Below are positions 46,634-55,228 of a stretch of 64,000 bases of DNA, one piece after another. The position numbers and the translations under genes are program-made. Position 1 is the first letter of the stretch. Every line of letters starts with the position of its first letter. A model generated the notes under the pieces. It was not told the DNA's origin. It made no database searches and saw only the letters and a list, made by a program, of their open reading frames with translations. This DNA comes from Shumkonia mesophila (lineage in GTDB: Bacteria; Pseudomonadota; Alphaproteobacteria; Rhodospirillales; Shumkoniaceae), in NCBI RefSeq assembly GCF_026163695.1, contig NZ_JAOTID010000017.1, positions 28,926 through 92,925 on the forward strand, read 5' to 3'.

Positions 46634-47629
46634 TTACACGCGATCTAATTCGCACATCAAGGCGTTGATTTCAAGCGGAATTTCGGTCTCAAATCGCATG
46701 AAATTCCCGGTTTTTGGGTGCCTGAATCCGATCAAAAATGCGTGAAGTAGTTGGGATTCCACCGCTGCCACCCGCTGGCGCACGGCCTCCGGCGCGTCGC
46801 GCAGGCGATGGCGGGGTCCCCCGCCGTAGAGGGGGTCTCCCACCACCGGATGGCCCCGATGCGCCATGTGCACGCGGATCTGATGGGTCCTTCCGGTGGC
46901 AAGGTCACAACGCAGCAGGCTGGCAAAGGTTCCCACCGGGCGAATCACTTTGTACCGGGTCAGCGCCGGCTTGCCGCCGCGGGCCACCACCGCCATCTTC
47001 TTGCGATTGACCGGGCTGCGGCCGATGTTGCCCTCGATCTCGCCCTGGCGCGGCGTCGGCATTCCCCACACCACGGCGTAGTAGGCGCGCTCCAGATCGT
47101 GGTCGTGGAACTGGCGGGCCAGGGCATGATGCGCGGCGTCGTTCTTGGCCGCCACCATCAGGCCGCTGGTGTCCTTGTCCAGGCGATGGACGATTCCCGG
47201 CCGGGCGACGCCGCCGATCCCCGACAGGCTGCCGGCGCAATGGGCGAGCAGCGCGTTGACCAGCGTCCCCCCGGCGTGGCCGGCCGCCGGATGGACCACC
47301 AGACCGACCGGCTTGTCGATGACGATGAGGTCCTCGTCCTCGTAGATCACCCGAAGCGGAATGTCCTGGGGTTGCGGCAGCGCCGGTTCGGGGGGCGGTA
47401 TGCTCACGGCGAACATCTCGCCGGGCTTGACGCGCCTGGACACGTCGAGGACCGGCGGCGGCGTTGGATCGCCGTCGACAAGGCTGACCCGCCCCGCCTC
47501 GACGAGCCGCTTGATCTGGCTGCGCGAGACGCCGGCCACGGCGTCGGCCAGCCAGCGGTCGAGGCGCTGGCCGCCCTTGTTTTCGGGCACGGGAACGGTG
47601 TAAGTGGTTTGGACGTCAGGGGTTGTCAT
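46634..47629 (-). CDS. rluD: RluA-family 23S rRNA pseudouridine synthase
   Basis: The protein isomerises uridines of 23S rRNA helix 69 (RluD) or a related site. From ATG 47629 it has 331 residues: an S4 RNA-binding domain (QRLDRWLADAVAGVSRSQIK), the catalytic motif ARPGIVHRLDKDTSGLMVAA with the essential Asp, and LLRCDLATGRTHQIRVHMAH. Domain order and length fit RluD/RluC; RluD is preferred by similarity in the core, but the exact site specificity is inferred. It precedes rpoH, an order seen in Alphaproteobacteria. It is divergent from the next gene, starting 23 bases away. Confidence 0.92.
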   Translation of the reverse strand: MTTPDVQTTYTVPVPENKGGQRLDRWLADAVAGVSRSQIKRLVEAGRVSLVDGDPTPPPVLDVSRRVKPGEMFAVSIPPPEPALPQPQDIPLRVIYEDEDLIVIDKPVGLVVHPAAGHAGGTLVNALLAHCAGSLSGIGGVARPGIVHRLDKDTSGLMVAAKNDAAHHALARQFHDHDLERAYYAVVWGMPTPRQGEIEGNIGRSPVNRKKMAVVARGGKPALTRYKVIRPVGTFASLLRCDLATGRTHQIRVHMAHRGHPVVGDPLYGGGPRHRLRDAPEAVRQRVAAVESQLLHAFLIGFRHPKTGNFMRFETEIPLEINALMCELDRV

Positions 47630-47652
47630 CGCCGACAGAGTGGAACGAAACC

Positions 47653-47991
47653 ATGCACGCACTCAAGGCCCTCGTCATCGGAATGGGCGTTCTCATCGCG
47701 CTCGTCATGGGAGTGATGGCCTACGGGCTGATGAAAAAGGCCTCCGACCCCGATTTCACCTTCTTCGATTTCGCCCGCCCGCCGGCCGCCGCCGACATCC
47801 GCCCGGGGGCGGCGTTCGGCGACGTCTTGGTGCCGTTGGGCCCCGGCTGCCGCATCGAGGACATGAAGCCCGACGGCAACCGGCTGTTCCTGCGCGTCGG
47901 ACCGGCCGACGGGGCCTGCCAGCAGATCGTCGTCATCGACCTGGCGAGCGGCAAGATCATGGGCAACGTGAAGGTCTGGAACGCCAAGTGA
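47653..47991 (+). CDS. Small membrane-anchored protein
   Basis: The 112-residue product has one N-terminal membrane helix (ALVIGMGVLIALVMGVMAYG) and a periplasmic domain with a Cys pair (GPGCRIEDMK and DGACQQIVVID) that ends in DLASGKIMGNVKVW, a beta-propeller-like strand motif. The family is a conserved alphaproteobacterial unknown (DUF6476-like in character). It overlaps the JAMM-peptidase gene by four bases (GTGA), so the two are translationally coupled. Confidence 0.75.
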   Translation: MHALKALVIGMGVLIALVMGVMAYGLMKKASDPDFTFFDFARPPAAADIRPGAAFGDVLVPLGPGCRIEDMKPDGNRLFLRVGPADGACQQIVVIDLASGKIMGNVKVWNAK

Positions 47992-48470
47992 TCCTGCTGC
48001 CGCGGCCGCTCCTCAAACAGATCGTGGATGCCGCCGAGGCGGCCTATCCCGACGAATGCTGCGGGCTTGTCGTCGGCTATACCCAGCCGCCACAGGATCT
48101 GATCGTGACGCGCGTCGAGGTCAGCCCCAACGTCGCCGAGGACAACGCCGCCGAGCGTTTCGAGGTGTCGCCGCGCCTCAGGCTCGACGTCATGCGGGCG
48201 CTCGACGGCGGGCCGGAGCGCATCCTCGGCCATTTCCATTCGCACCCCGACCATCCGGCCCAGCCGTCGCCGCGCGACCTCGAACGGGCGTGGGAGCCCG
48301 ACCTGGTGTGGCTGATCGTCTCGGTGCTCGACGGCCAGGCCATCCACACCACCGCCCACGTGCTCGACGGCGAGGGCCGGCAGTTTCGCGAAGTGTCCTT
48401 GCGCACCACCGACTGGCAGCCCTATGGCGTGCGTCCCGCCGCCAACGGCCGCGAGGAAGAGAAAGAATGA
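47988..48470 (+). CDS. M67 (JAMM) metallopeptidase-like protein
   Basis: The 160-residue protein is a stand-alone Mov34/MPN domain of the bacterial M67 type. The zinc-site JAMM motif is complete: Glu23 (AYPDECCGLVVG), His84 and His86 (LGHFHSHPDHPAQPSPRD), Ser94 and Asp97. Relatives cleave sulfur-carrier or ubiquitin-like proteins or activate cysteine biosynthesis; no ThiS/MoaD partner gene is next to it. The start is GTG 47988, overlapping the previous stop (GTGA); it overlaps the next start by four bases (ATGA). Confidence 0.87.
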   Translation: MILLPRPLLKQIVDAAEAAYPDECCGLVVGYTQPPQDLIVTRVEVSPNVAEDNAAERFEVSPRLRLDVMRALDGGPERILGHFHSHPDHPAQPSPRDLERAWEPDLVWLIVSVLDGQAIHTTAHVLDGEGRQFREVSLRTTDWQPYGVRPAANGREEEKE

Positions 48471-49519
48471 ACTTCAGCAGCGACAACGTGACCGGCGCGG
48501 CGCCCGAGATCCTGGCCGCCATCGCCAAGGCCAACCACGGGCCGGCCGCCGCCTATGGCGACGATCCCCTGACCCGCCGGGTCGAGGCGCGCATCGCCGA
48601 GGTCTTCGGGCGCGAGGCCGACGTCTTCCTGGTCGCCACCGGCACGGCGGCCAACGCCTTGAGCCTTTCGGTCATGGCGCCGCCGTTCGGGGCCGTCTTC
48701 TGCCATCCCGAATCCCACATCGAATGCGACGAGTGCGGCGCCCCCGAATTCTTCACCGGCGGCGCCAAGCTGGTCCTGCTGCCCGGCGCCGACGGCAAGC
48801 TCGACCCCGCCGCCCTGGCCGCCGCGCTCGACGCCCCCGACCACGGGGTGCATCACGTCAGGGCCGCCGCCGTCAGCCTGACCCAGGCCAGCGAGGCCGG
48901 CACCGTCTACACGCCGGCCGAGGTCAAGGCCATCGCCGACCTCGCCCACGGCCGCGGGCTCAGGGTCCACATGGACGGGGCCCGTTTCGCCAACGCCCTG
49001 GCCATGCTGGGCTGCAGCCCGGCCGCAGCCTCGTGGGAGGCCGGGGTCGACGTCCTTTGCTTCGGGGCCAGCAAGAACGGCGCCCTGGCCGCCGAGGCCG
49101 TCGTCGTCTTCGACCGCGAACTGGCCGGGACGTTCGCCTATCGGCGCAAGCGGGCGGGGCATCTGTTCTCCAAGATGCGCTTCCTGGCCGCCCAGTTCGA
49201 CGCCTACCTCGAAGACGACCTGTGGCTTCGGCTGGCCGGCCGCGCCAACGCCGCCGCCGCCCACCTGGCCGCCGGGCTGGCCACCATTCCCGGCGCCGCG
49301 TTCCGCCACCCGGTCGAGGCCAACGAGATCTTCGTCGAACTGCCGGAAGCGGTGATCCAGGGGCTTTTCGCCGACGGCTTTTCGTTCTACCGCTGGCCGG
49401 GCGAAGGGGCGCGGCTGGTGCGCCTGGTCACCGCGTTCAACACCCGGGAGGCCGACGTCGACGCCTTCATCGCCTCGGCCCGCCGCCACGCGGCGCCGCG
49501 ACGGCCCGGGCGCCCGTAG
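48467..49519 (+). CDS. Low-specificity threonine aldolase family protein (PLP-dependent)
   Basis: The 350-residue enzyme splits L-threonine or allo-threonine into glycine and acetaldehyde. It has NFSSDNVTGAAPEILAAI at the N terminus, Asp170 (VHMDGARFANAL) and the PLP lysine Lys203 (LCFGASKNGALAAEAV). HIECDECGAPEFFTGG is the conserved active-site loop. Translation is coupled to the JAMM gene by a four-base overlap. It is the last gene before the tRNA that marks the island. Confidence 0.92.
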   Translation: MNFSSDNVTGAAPEILAAIAKANHGPAAAYGDDPLTRRVEARIAEVFGREADVFLVATGTAANALSLSVMAPPFGAVFCHPESHIECDECGAPEFFTGGAKLVLLPGADGKLDPAALAAALDAPDHGVHHVRAAAVSLTQASEAGTVYTPAEVKAIADLAHGRGLRVHMDGARFANALAMLGCSPAAASWEAGVDVLCFGASKNGALAAEAVVVFDRELAGTFAYRRKRAGHLFSKMRFLAAQFDAYLEDDLWLRLAGRANAAAAHLAAGLATIPGAAFRHPVEANEIFVELPEAVIQGLFADGFSFYRWPGEGARLVRLVTAFNTREADVDAFIASARRHAAPRRPGRP

Positions 49520-49571
49520 CAAAGCTCTTGATCGGGGCGGGCGTTTCCCTTAAATGGAGGGGTCCTCGCGC

Positions 49572-49647
49572 GTCCCCTTCGTCTAGAGGCCCAGGACACC
49601 GCCCTCTCACGGCGGTAACAGGGGTTCGAATCCCCTAGGGGACGCCA
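49572..49647 (+). tRNA. tRNA-Glu (CTC anticodon)
   Basis: The 76-base sequence folds as a cloverleaf with acceptor arm GTCCCCT/AGGGGAC, anticodon arm ACCGCC-CTCTCAC-GGCGGT (anticodon CTC), T arm AGGGG-TTCGAAT-CCCCT and an encoded CCA. Base composition changes downstream, so its 3' end is a likely integration site for the following island. Confidence 0.95.
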
Positions 49648-49655
49648 ATCATTTC

Positions 49656-49687
49656 AAGGGCCTAGAAAGGCCCTTTTATTTTTTCCC
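49656..49687 (+). terminator. Intrinsic terminator of tRNA-Glu
   Basis: AAGGGCC and GGCCCTT form a stem with a 6-base loop, followed by TTATTTTTT. It begins 9 bases after the tRNA. Confidence 0.85.
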
Positions 49688-49998
49688 ACAAATTTCCCAC
49701 AATTCGATATGCACTTTCGCAGCTGTCCGGGGCTGCCGGGTCAGGCTCGTCAGCGCGCTGCTTTGCACTTCCTTCCTGCCGCCAATAAGTGCGGCGAAAA
49801 AGGGTATCGACCAAAAGGCCGGAACTTCCGGCAATCCCCAACTTGACGCAGCTATTGTCACGCTGGCGAAGTTCTTTCCGGCCGTGATTGATTGGCTAAT
49901 GGCGCTCGAAATCAGTTTGCCCTCATAGTCTCAAGTTGCCGACGCGCCACAGGAAGGTACAAAATCGGGCGCGGGCACAGGGGATGGAGAGTTGGTAC
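49688..49998. other. Left island junction without a gene
   Basis: This 311-base stretch holds no credible gene. At its left end TTTCCCACAA is repeated (49682-49691 and 49694-49703). On the minus strand the region could encode a few residues such as IVGNLWEK, perhaps the remnant of an integrase end; no integrase domain is present. GC is clearly lower than to the left. Confidence 0.5.
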
Positions 49999-50976
49999 AT
50001 GGCTCTCACGATACGCGGCAACCGGCCTCTGAGCGTTTTTCGGCTCAATGGTGCGGACGAAAATAGCGCCACCTTTGCTTTGGGCTGGGTGTTGGAGCGG
50101 AGTTCCAGCTATCGGCAGATCTTCATTGAAGCTGCGTTTGATGAGGCCTTGGGTATCGATGACGCCTTCATCGCGCTGCAAAAGCATGGTGAAGACGGCG
50201 GATATACCGACCTGGAGGTTCAAATGGGCCGCCGCTTCCACTTGATCCTCGAAGCCAAGCGTTGGTGGGAGCTGCCTGGAATGGAGCAGTTCTCACGATA
50301 TCGCCCTCGCCTTCATGCCATAGGTGCTGAACGCCAAGCCTTCGTGTCGGTGAGTGCGGCTGATTGAAAGTATGCATTACGTCGTTTGCCGGCTGAACTG
50401 GAGGGCATCCGGATTGTTCACATGTCGTGGGGTGACCTTCAAAGGCTGGCCAAACAGGCCCGATCGCTTGCCTCGGCCTTCGAGGAAAAGCTTTGGCTTG
50501 ACCAACTCATCGAGCATTTTGGGGAGTTTGTGTCGATGGAACGGCAGTCGGACAACAACGTCTTCGTAGTTTCCCTGGGTAGACAGCCGATGGTCGAAGG
50601 ACAGACGCACACATGGATCGATGTGGTGGAAAAGGACCGATGCTACTTCCATCCAGTCGGAAACAACTGGCCGGTCCAGCCGCCAAACTACGTGGGCTTT
50701 CGGTACTTCGGGCAGCTACAGTCGGTGCACCACGTCGACCATTTTGAGATCGTGGAGAACCTATCCATCTACAATCCGCTCTGGCCAGAAACGGAAGTCG
50801 ACCATTTTGTTTATCATCTAGGTCCACCAATGCGTCCTTCGGTGGAAGTCACGACCGGGAACATCTTCAGGAACGGCCGCGTCTGGTGTGCCGTCGACAC
50901 TCTGCTTTCTGGAGCGTTCGCCACCATCAGCGATGCTAGAGATGAAACTCAACACCGGTTGGCGGCATCTCTCTGA
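49999..50976 (+). pseudogene. PD-(D/E)XK nuclease-like gene interrupted by an in-frame TGA
   Basis: One frame of 326 codons is broken by TGA at codon 123 (50365-50367). The 5' part starts MALTIRGNRPLSVFRLNGAD and has the nuclease motif GGYTDLEVQMGRRFHLILEA followed by KR: Asp71, Glu85 and Lys87. The 3' part resumes without frame change at KYALRRLPAELEGIRIVHMS and runs to 50976 with an aromatic C-terminal domain. The two halves read as one protein, so a recent nonsense mutation is the best explanation; two separate proteins or readthrough remain possible. It is the first gene of the island. Confidence 0.7.
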
Positions 50977-51031
50977 CATGATGGCGGCGGAACGCCAAGC
51001 CACTGGTATTTTGGGAGGATGAACCTACGCC

Positions 51032-51937
51032 ATGCTGTCGGCTAACGAGCTACTCAGGATAGTCGCCGAGGCCCGAAATTTCTTGCGGCCTTTGATAAAA
51101 GAGGAACTTGCCAAGTACCCAGATTTTTGGGGCCCCTGGGTGACTAAGTCACCCGACGAAATCATCGAGCTTCATCTACAGCCAGAACACACAATAGAAG
51201 CCGCAACTCGCAAGGGCATTTTGTCGGGTATTCTCTGGTCTGCGCAGAACCGCCGCGGAGCCAACAAGGTCATTAGCGGTTGCCTGATGAACGGATGGCA
51301 GGACCTCGGTACCATGTTGCACGATTTTGATGCGGAAGCCATTCTACGGGACTGGGAAACGCCCGGTCAGCTATTTGCCTATTTTCGGAAGATGCATGAC
51401 GATGGCCGCATTTCGGGCAAGCTGCTCAACTCGAAACGCTCGTTGTGGCCGATATTTTGTCAGACCGTGCTATCGGCGGCTCACTTAGTGGCGCAATATC
51501 GCACCGCTGAGGATTTTATAGAATGGCTGGAATCCTTCCGGCAGAAACCTGAAACCGCCGCTGCGCTGCCTCTGGTATTGGCCCAAGAAATTGATGGCTT
51601 TGGCTTGGCGCTCGCCTGTGACTTCCTCAAAGAGCTTGGATGCACTGAGTTTCCTAAGCCCGATACGCACATCAATTATCTGGCTGGACAGCTTGGTATC
51701 TCGACAGCCGAAAGTGACTACCGAATGATGCTCGATATCCGACGAGCCGCCGACGATATTGGAATGACCGCTTATGCCTTCGACAAGATATTTTGGTTGG
51801 TTGGCTCCGGCCGGTTCTATCGAGTGGAGGTTGGCAGATATATTCTGGACATCGGAAGGCAGGCGGACAACTTCCTCGCATATATGGAAACCGTGCCGTG
51901 GCGGGACGATCCACAACCTGCTCTGGCGACGGCATAG
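51032..51937 (+). CDS. HhH-GPD (DNA glycosylase)-like protein, uncharacterised
   Basis: The 301-residue helical protein has a helix-hairpin-helix-like element LAQEIDGFGLALACDFLKEL (183-202) and, a few residues later, FPKPDTHI (207-214), where Asp211 sits as the catalytic Asp does in HhH-GPD base-excision glycosylases. The rest shows no recognised motif and no iron-sulfur cysteines. It lies 55 bases after the broken nuclease gene, on the same strand, so the two could have formed a system in which one recognises or excises altered bases. Function is inferred only. Confidence 0.65.
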   Translation: MLSANELLRIVAEARNFLRPLIKEELAKYPDFWGPWVTKSPDEIIELHLQPEHTIEAATRKGILSGILWSAQNRRGANKVISGCLMNGWQDLGTMLHDFDAEAILRDWETPGQLFAYFRKMHDDGRISGKLLNSKRSLWPIFCQTVLSAAHLVAQYRTAEDFIEWLESFRQKPETAAALPLVLAQEIDGFGLALACDFLKELGCTEFPKPDTHINYLAGQLGISTAESDYRMMLDIRRAADDIGMTAYAFDKIFWLVGSGRFYRVEVGRYILDIGRQADNFLAYMETVPWRDDPQPALATA

Positions 51938-52014
51938 GAACAGCCTATATCGCAATGCCAGCTAAGCCTCGGGCGTAGAATTGGCAGCTCTACACCCGAG
52001 GCAGGTGCTTCCAC

Positions 52015-52986
52015 CTATTCGCCAAACACCACTCGATCGATCAGGCCGAAATCCAGATAGCGGCTCCGGAGCTTGGCCGCGATGTCTCCGGCGCCGACAG
52101 CGTCGAGCGTATCGAGGCAGCTTTCCAGCGCGACCACCTGAAACCCCGACTCGGCGGGCTCCTCGGATTTGAGATGCTTTTGGTAGGCGCGCACGGCGTT
52201 GCCGCACTGGGTGTTCTGGGCGGGAGCAATCACGACGAAGCGCCCTTCAGCATAAAGGCCGTGCTGGAGCATCACCCGGCTCAACAGGTGTTCGCGCCAG
52301 AGCTGTTGTAGCGGCGCTTCCCGCAGTTCCGTGGCCATGTGATCGATGAACACCCCGACGCTGTCGCTAGCCTCGTCGTACCGTGGCCGCAAGGGTGAGA
52401 TCGGCTCCTGCATCGACTCGGAGTATTTCACCTCGATCGCGATGAAACCCGACTCGCCGGTCGTGGTGATGATGCGAACGAACACGTCGAAAGCGCTGTG
52501 GTCGTCGGTGTACTGGGGGCTCCCTCGGCCGGGGGAGTGTTCAAACCAGATCGCCTCAACTCCCGCCACGAAGTCGGGGAACAGCCTCTTGAAGAAGGCC
52601 TCGGCCGTCGGGCGGTCCAGCTTGAGGGGACCGAACAGGTTGAAGCATAGGGGTTGGCTCGAAAGAAGGTTCCCATAAAGGCGGCCTTCGTCGATGAACG
52701 CGCCCAATTCCCGGTAGGCCACTTCCCGACGCACCAAGCTGGCAGCACCGCTGTCAATGAAGTTGGCTCCCGTCTTGGCCGCCGCGAAATTCAGGCGACT
52801 GCCCAGCTTGCGGCGCTTCCCCTCCCGGTTTCGGTGGTAGCCGACCGGAAGGCCCTGCTCCTGCCGCCAAAGGGATTGCAGAAGGCGGGCAGCCGCACGA
52901 AACCGGGTGTCGTATGGCTCATGAACCCGATTGGCCTTGAGGATCGGGGCAGGGATGAGGGGAATACGCTCGAATTCGTTTTCCAT
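52015..52986 (-). CDS. PGN_0703-type putative restriction endonuclease (PD-(D/E)XK)
   Basis: The 323-residue protein resembles the PGN_0703 family of putative restriction endonucleases. The nuclease core is FDVFVRIITTTGESGFIAIE followed by VKYSES: Asp167, Glu185 and Lys187. The conserved start (RFRAAARLLQSLWRQEQGLP) and the NRLLSRVMLQ-like HLLSRVMLQHGLYAEGRFVV segment fit the family. No methyltransferase lies next to it, so it is not a classic type II pair. It converges on the glycosylase-like gene. Confidence 0.78.
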   Translation of the reverse strand: MENEFERIPLIPAPILKANRVHEPYDTRFRAAARLLQSLWRQEQGLPVGYHRNREGKRRKLGSRLNFAAAKTGANFIDSGAASLVRREVAYRELGAFIDEGRLYGNLLSSQPLCFNLFGPLKLDRPTAEAFFKRLFPDFVAGVEAIWFEHSPGRGSPQYTDDHSAFDVFVRIITTTGESGFIAIEVKYSESMQEPISPLRPRYDEASDSVGVFIDHMATELREAPLQQLWREHLLSRVMLQHGLYAEGRFVVIAPAQNTQCGNAVRAYQKHLKSEEPAESGFQVVALESCLDTLDAVGAGDIAAKLRSRYLDFGLIDRVVFGE

Positions 52987-53108
52987 GAATGGCTCTCCTG
53001 TCGTTTACGGAGAGTTATTCGAGACGAATGCGTGTGAGTTTACGCCGTTTGGCAACGCTTCAAAGCATCAGCGCAGAGCCATTGTCACAAACGGTGAAGA
53101 TATCACGG

Positions 53109-53609
53109 CTACTCCTCGTCACGGGACATTAGTTCTAAAATCATTGAAGCGTACTTATTCGTGCGAGGTTTGACAGAATCTTCGGCGTTGCAGCCACGCT
53201 CATTTCCATGAGTAGAAACAACCGAGTCGCACACCGCGTCGCGTGACATGTATTCTTGCACCCTTAAAGCAAGCTCGTTCATTCGAGGTTTGACAGAATC
53301 GTTGGCATTGCGGGCCCGCTCAATTTCGTGAGCAGTGACAATTGCGTCCCGCGCCTGATCCGGAAAGCACCTCCCAATCCACTCCCGCGTTTTGGGATGC
53401 CCCAAATCGGTCAATATCTTTCTTGCCGTTCGTTCAACCTTGGTTCCAAGCGGATATGGCACCTTCTCTATATGCGTCAGTTCAAGATCGACGGATGAAC
53501 CCGTCTGGAGGTTGCAAAATCGTTGCTCGGCGCAATTAGAAACGCCAATTTTGCAAGCGGCTCGCTCACTGTCATAGATAACGTACACATCCCGAGTGGG
53601 AGGTTTCAT
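53109..53609 (-). CDS. GIY-YIG-like (T5orf172/MUG113) protein with a duplicated tail
   Basis: The 166-residue product has a short GIY-YIG-type core: DVYVIYDSERAACKIGVSNC (7-26), followed by the Arg-containing helix and VERTARKILTDLGHPKTREW. The C-terminal part is a tandem duplication of about 38 residues (about 91-128 and 129-166), each with an E-R-x-x-N-A-x-D-S-V-K-P-R-x-N core and ending MSRD. At the DNA level both copies still share CGAGGTTTGACAGAATC, so the duplication is fairly recent. Activity is uncertain because the core is small. Confidence 0.6.
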   Translation of the reverse strand: MKPPTRDVYVIYDSERAACKIGVSNCAEQRFCNLQTGSSVDLELTHIEKVPYPLGTKVERTARKILTDLGHPKTREWIGRCFPDQARDAIVTAHEIERARNANDSVKPRMNELALRVQEYMSRDAVCDSVVSTHGNERGCNAEDSVKPRTNKYASMILELMSRDEE

Positions 53610-53739
53610 CGTCGTTCATTTCTCACATAGGGGTTATGGAGGAACCCACTCTCGCTTGACAGTCGTACTAGTGCAAGCTTGGCGGGGGTCATCCCAGTCG
53701 AACCGGCACCCGGACGAGATATCAAATGTCAGGTTCTGG

Positions 53740-54153
53740 CTACCAGTTACGTCTCTCCAGATGACGGGGACTCCGATAGTGGCCGTCCGCTCGCACCTCG
53801 CACCGTTTAGCGGGCAGATCGAAGGCGGCAATGACCCGCGTGATCAACTCCACTGCGAACAGCTTGCGGTCGGCGTAAACGGTAAAGCGGTTATCCGGCA
53901 CGTGATAGACGATGCGGCCTCGGGGGAACTCCTCGTACTCGCACACCATGACTGCCGTCGGGATTCCTTGTCGGCGAAACGCCGCCTCACCCATGGCTCC
54001 CAACTCGGACCAGTACTCGTAGTGGCCCTTCGCATGGGTGAGACAATCCCCGTACAACTCGGCCTGGGGCAGTGGCGTTCGATCACAGACCAGGGCGAGA
54101 CCCGCCGCCTCATCCGGGACGAACCAAAAGATTCCTACATGGGGATTACCCAT
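53740..54153 (-). CDS. Uncharacterised protein (137 residues)
   Basis: The product starts MGNPHVGIFWFVPDEAAGLA, followed by conserved-looking aromatic segments (CLTHAKGHYEYWSELG and PRGRIVYHVPDNRFTVYADR). It is soluble, without signal peptide or known motifs, and looks like one of the widespread small unknowns of mobile regions. It is separated from the lipoprotein gene upstream by a hairpin at 54186-54217. Confidence 0.6.
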   Translation of the reverse strand: MGNPHVGIFWFVPDEAAGLALVCDRTPLPQAELYGDCLTHAKGHYEYWSELGAMGEAAFRRQGIPTAVMVCEYEEFPRGRIVYHVPDNRFTVYADRKLFAVELITRVIAAFDLPAKRCEVRADGHYRSPRHLERRNW

Positions 54154-54185
54154 CCCTCTCCTCGCTCACCAAACGCCAAGAACCA

Positions 54186-54217
54186 CCCCCTCTAGCGAGC
54201 GATGATACAAGAGGGGG
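54186..54217 (-). terminator. Hairpin after the lipoprotein gene
   Basis: CCCCCTCT and AGAGGGGG form a perfect 8-bp stem with a 16-base loop about 34 bases past the lipoprotein stop. There is no T run, so termination is a guess. Confidence 0.4.
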
Positions 54218-54250
54218 CGGCTCGTGCGGTCTGCCGAGGCAGTTCGGCTC

Positions 54251-54661
54251 TTACTTGGGGGGAAATGCCCTGGTGGCGCTTCCCTTGCCGATGATGGTGT
54301 CGCCCTTGGCATCCAACGCCATCACGTCGAACTTGTAGTCATGGGAGCCCATCGGCGGACAAGGGCCGACGTAGGAGAAGGCGCCAGCGGGGATTTCCCC
54401 CTGCCCGGTATAGGCCAAGCTCCCGCCTCCGTGCTGGTACGACGGGACATCGAGGTCGGTCATGCGGAAGTTGAGGGTTTTGGTCTCAGCCGGAACGCCA
54501 GTCAATTTGAAGGCGGGCGACTTGCTGGAACACTTCGTGACCCCCTGCCACGAAAAGTCGACCCCGATAGAGGCCGCATTCGGGGCCTCCTTGGTCGTCT
54601 GGCAGGCCGCCAGAATCGTGGCGGCAAAAACGGCAGAAAGCGAAAGGTACGTTCTCTTCAT
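54251..54661 (-). CDS. PEBP (YbhB)-like lipoprotein
   Basis: The 136-residue protein has a lipoprotein signal (MKRTYLSLSAVFAATILAAC; Cys20). The mature part LNFRMTDLDVPSYQHGGGSL, then VGPCPPMGSHDYKFDVMALD, recalls the phosphatidylethanolamine-binding/YbhB fold, whose ligand site uses DPD and GPCPP-H segments; here DLDVP and GPCPPMGSH are both recognisable. It should sit in the periplasm. ATG 54661 has GGGGGAAA upstream. It is divergent from the XRE gene. Confidence 0.72.
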   Translation of the reverse strand: MKRTYLSLSAVFAATILAACQTTKEAPNAASIGVDFSWQGVTKCSSKSPAFKLTGVPAETKTLNFRMTDLDVPSYQHGGGSLAYTGQGEIPAGAFSYVGPCPPMGSHDYKFDVMALDAKGDTIIGKGSATRAFPPK

Positions 54662-54883
54662 TGGTTTCCCCCATGTTGAGAAGACACGGCACCCGCCTTG
54701 CGGGACCAGGCTTCGTGACGAGAATCCCCTTCGATTCGTCCGGCGAAGGTGGATATTTACGTTCTTAGGTACTCTGGTGCAGCGAGCCCTGGGCAGCTGC
54801 ATCCATAAGATGAAGTGTGCCAGGCCACACGGTCAATAGGGAGTTTTGCACTATGCGATAATTCCCTGTGATGTTTCGCGGCC

Positions 54884-55156
54884 ATGCCAAAGCCACGCAA
54901 ATCACTGTTCTCCAAGCCCTACGCGGAAATCATCCGCCGCCTCATCGAGCGGCGGAAGGAAATTGGGATGACGCAGTGGGACCTAGCGGAGGCGTATGGG
55001 GAGGATCAGTCGTTCATCAGCCGGATAGAACGGCTTCAGAGGCGGTTGGACGTATACGAGTACACCGTGTTCTGCCGCATCCTGCGCATCGATCCGGGGG
55101 AAATCCTGCGGCCGGTTTGGGATGTCGCCTCGCCGGCACAAAAAGACAGGCAGTGA
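54884..55156 (+). CDS. XRE-family HTH regulator
   Basis: A 90-residue single-domain Cro/CI-type protein: LIERRKEIGMTQWDLAEAYG and EDQSFISRIERLQRRLDVYE form the helix-turn-helix. A short, charged C-terminal tail follows. Single-domain XRE proteins commonly regulate neighbouring mobile or defence genes; the divergent lipoprotein gene and the convergent Avs-like operon are candidate targets. Confidence 0.85.
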   Translation: MPKPRKSLFSKPYAEIIRRLIERRKEIGMTQWDLAEAYGEDQSFISRIERLQRRLDVYEYTVFCRILRIDPGEILRPVWDVASPAQKDRQ

Positions 55157-55228
55157 GAAAGCCCCGCTACGGCCAAGAAAGGCGCTCACTTGGACGGCAA
55201 TGGGATGTCACTTGGAAACGCGGACTTT

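Noticed and set aside
50365..50367. In-frame TGA as a selenocysteine codon
   Set aside because: There is no SECIS-like hairpin right after the codon, and nuclease-fold proteins of this sort are not selenoproteins; a nonsense mutation is simpler.
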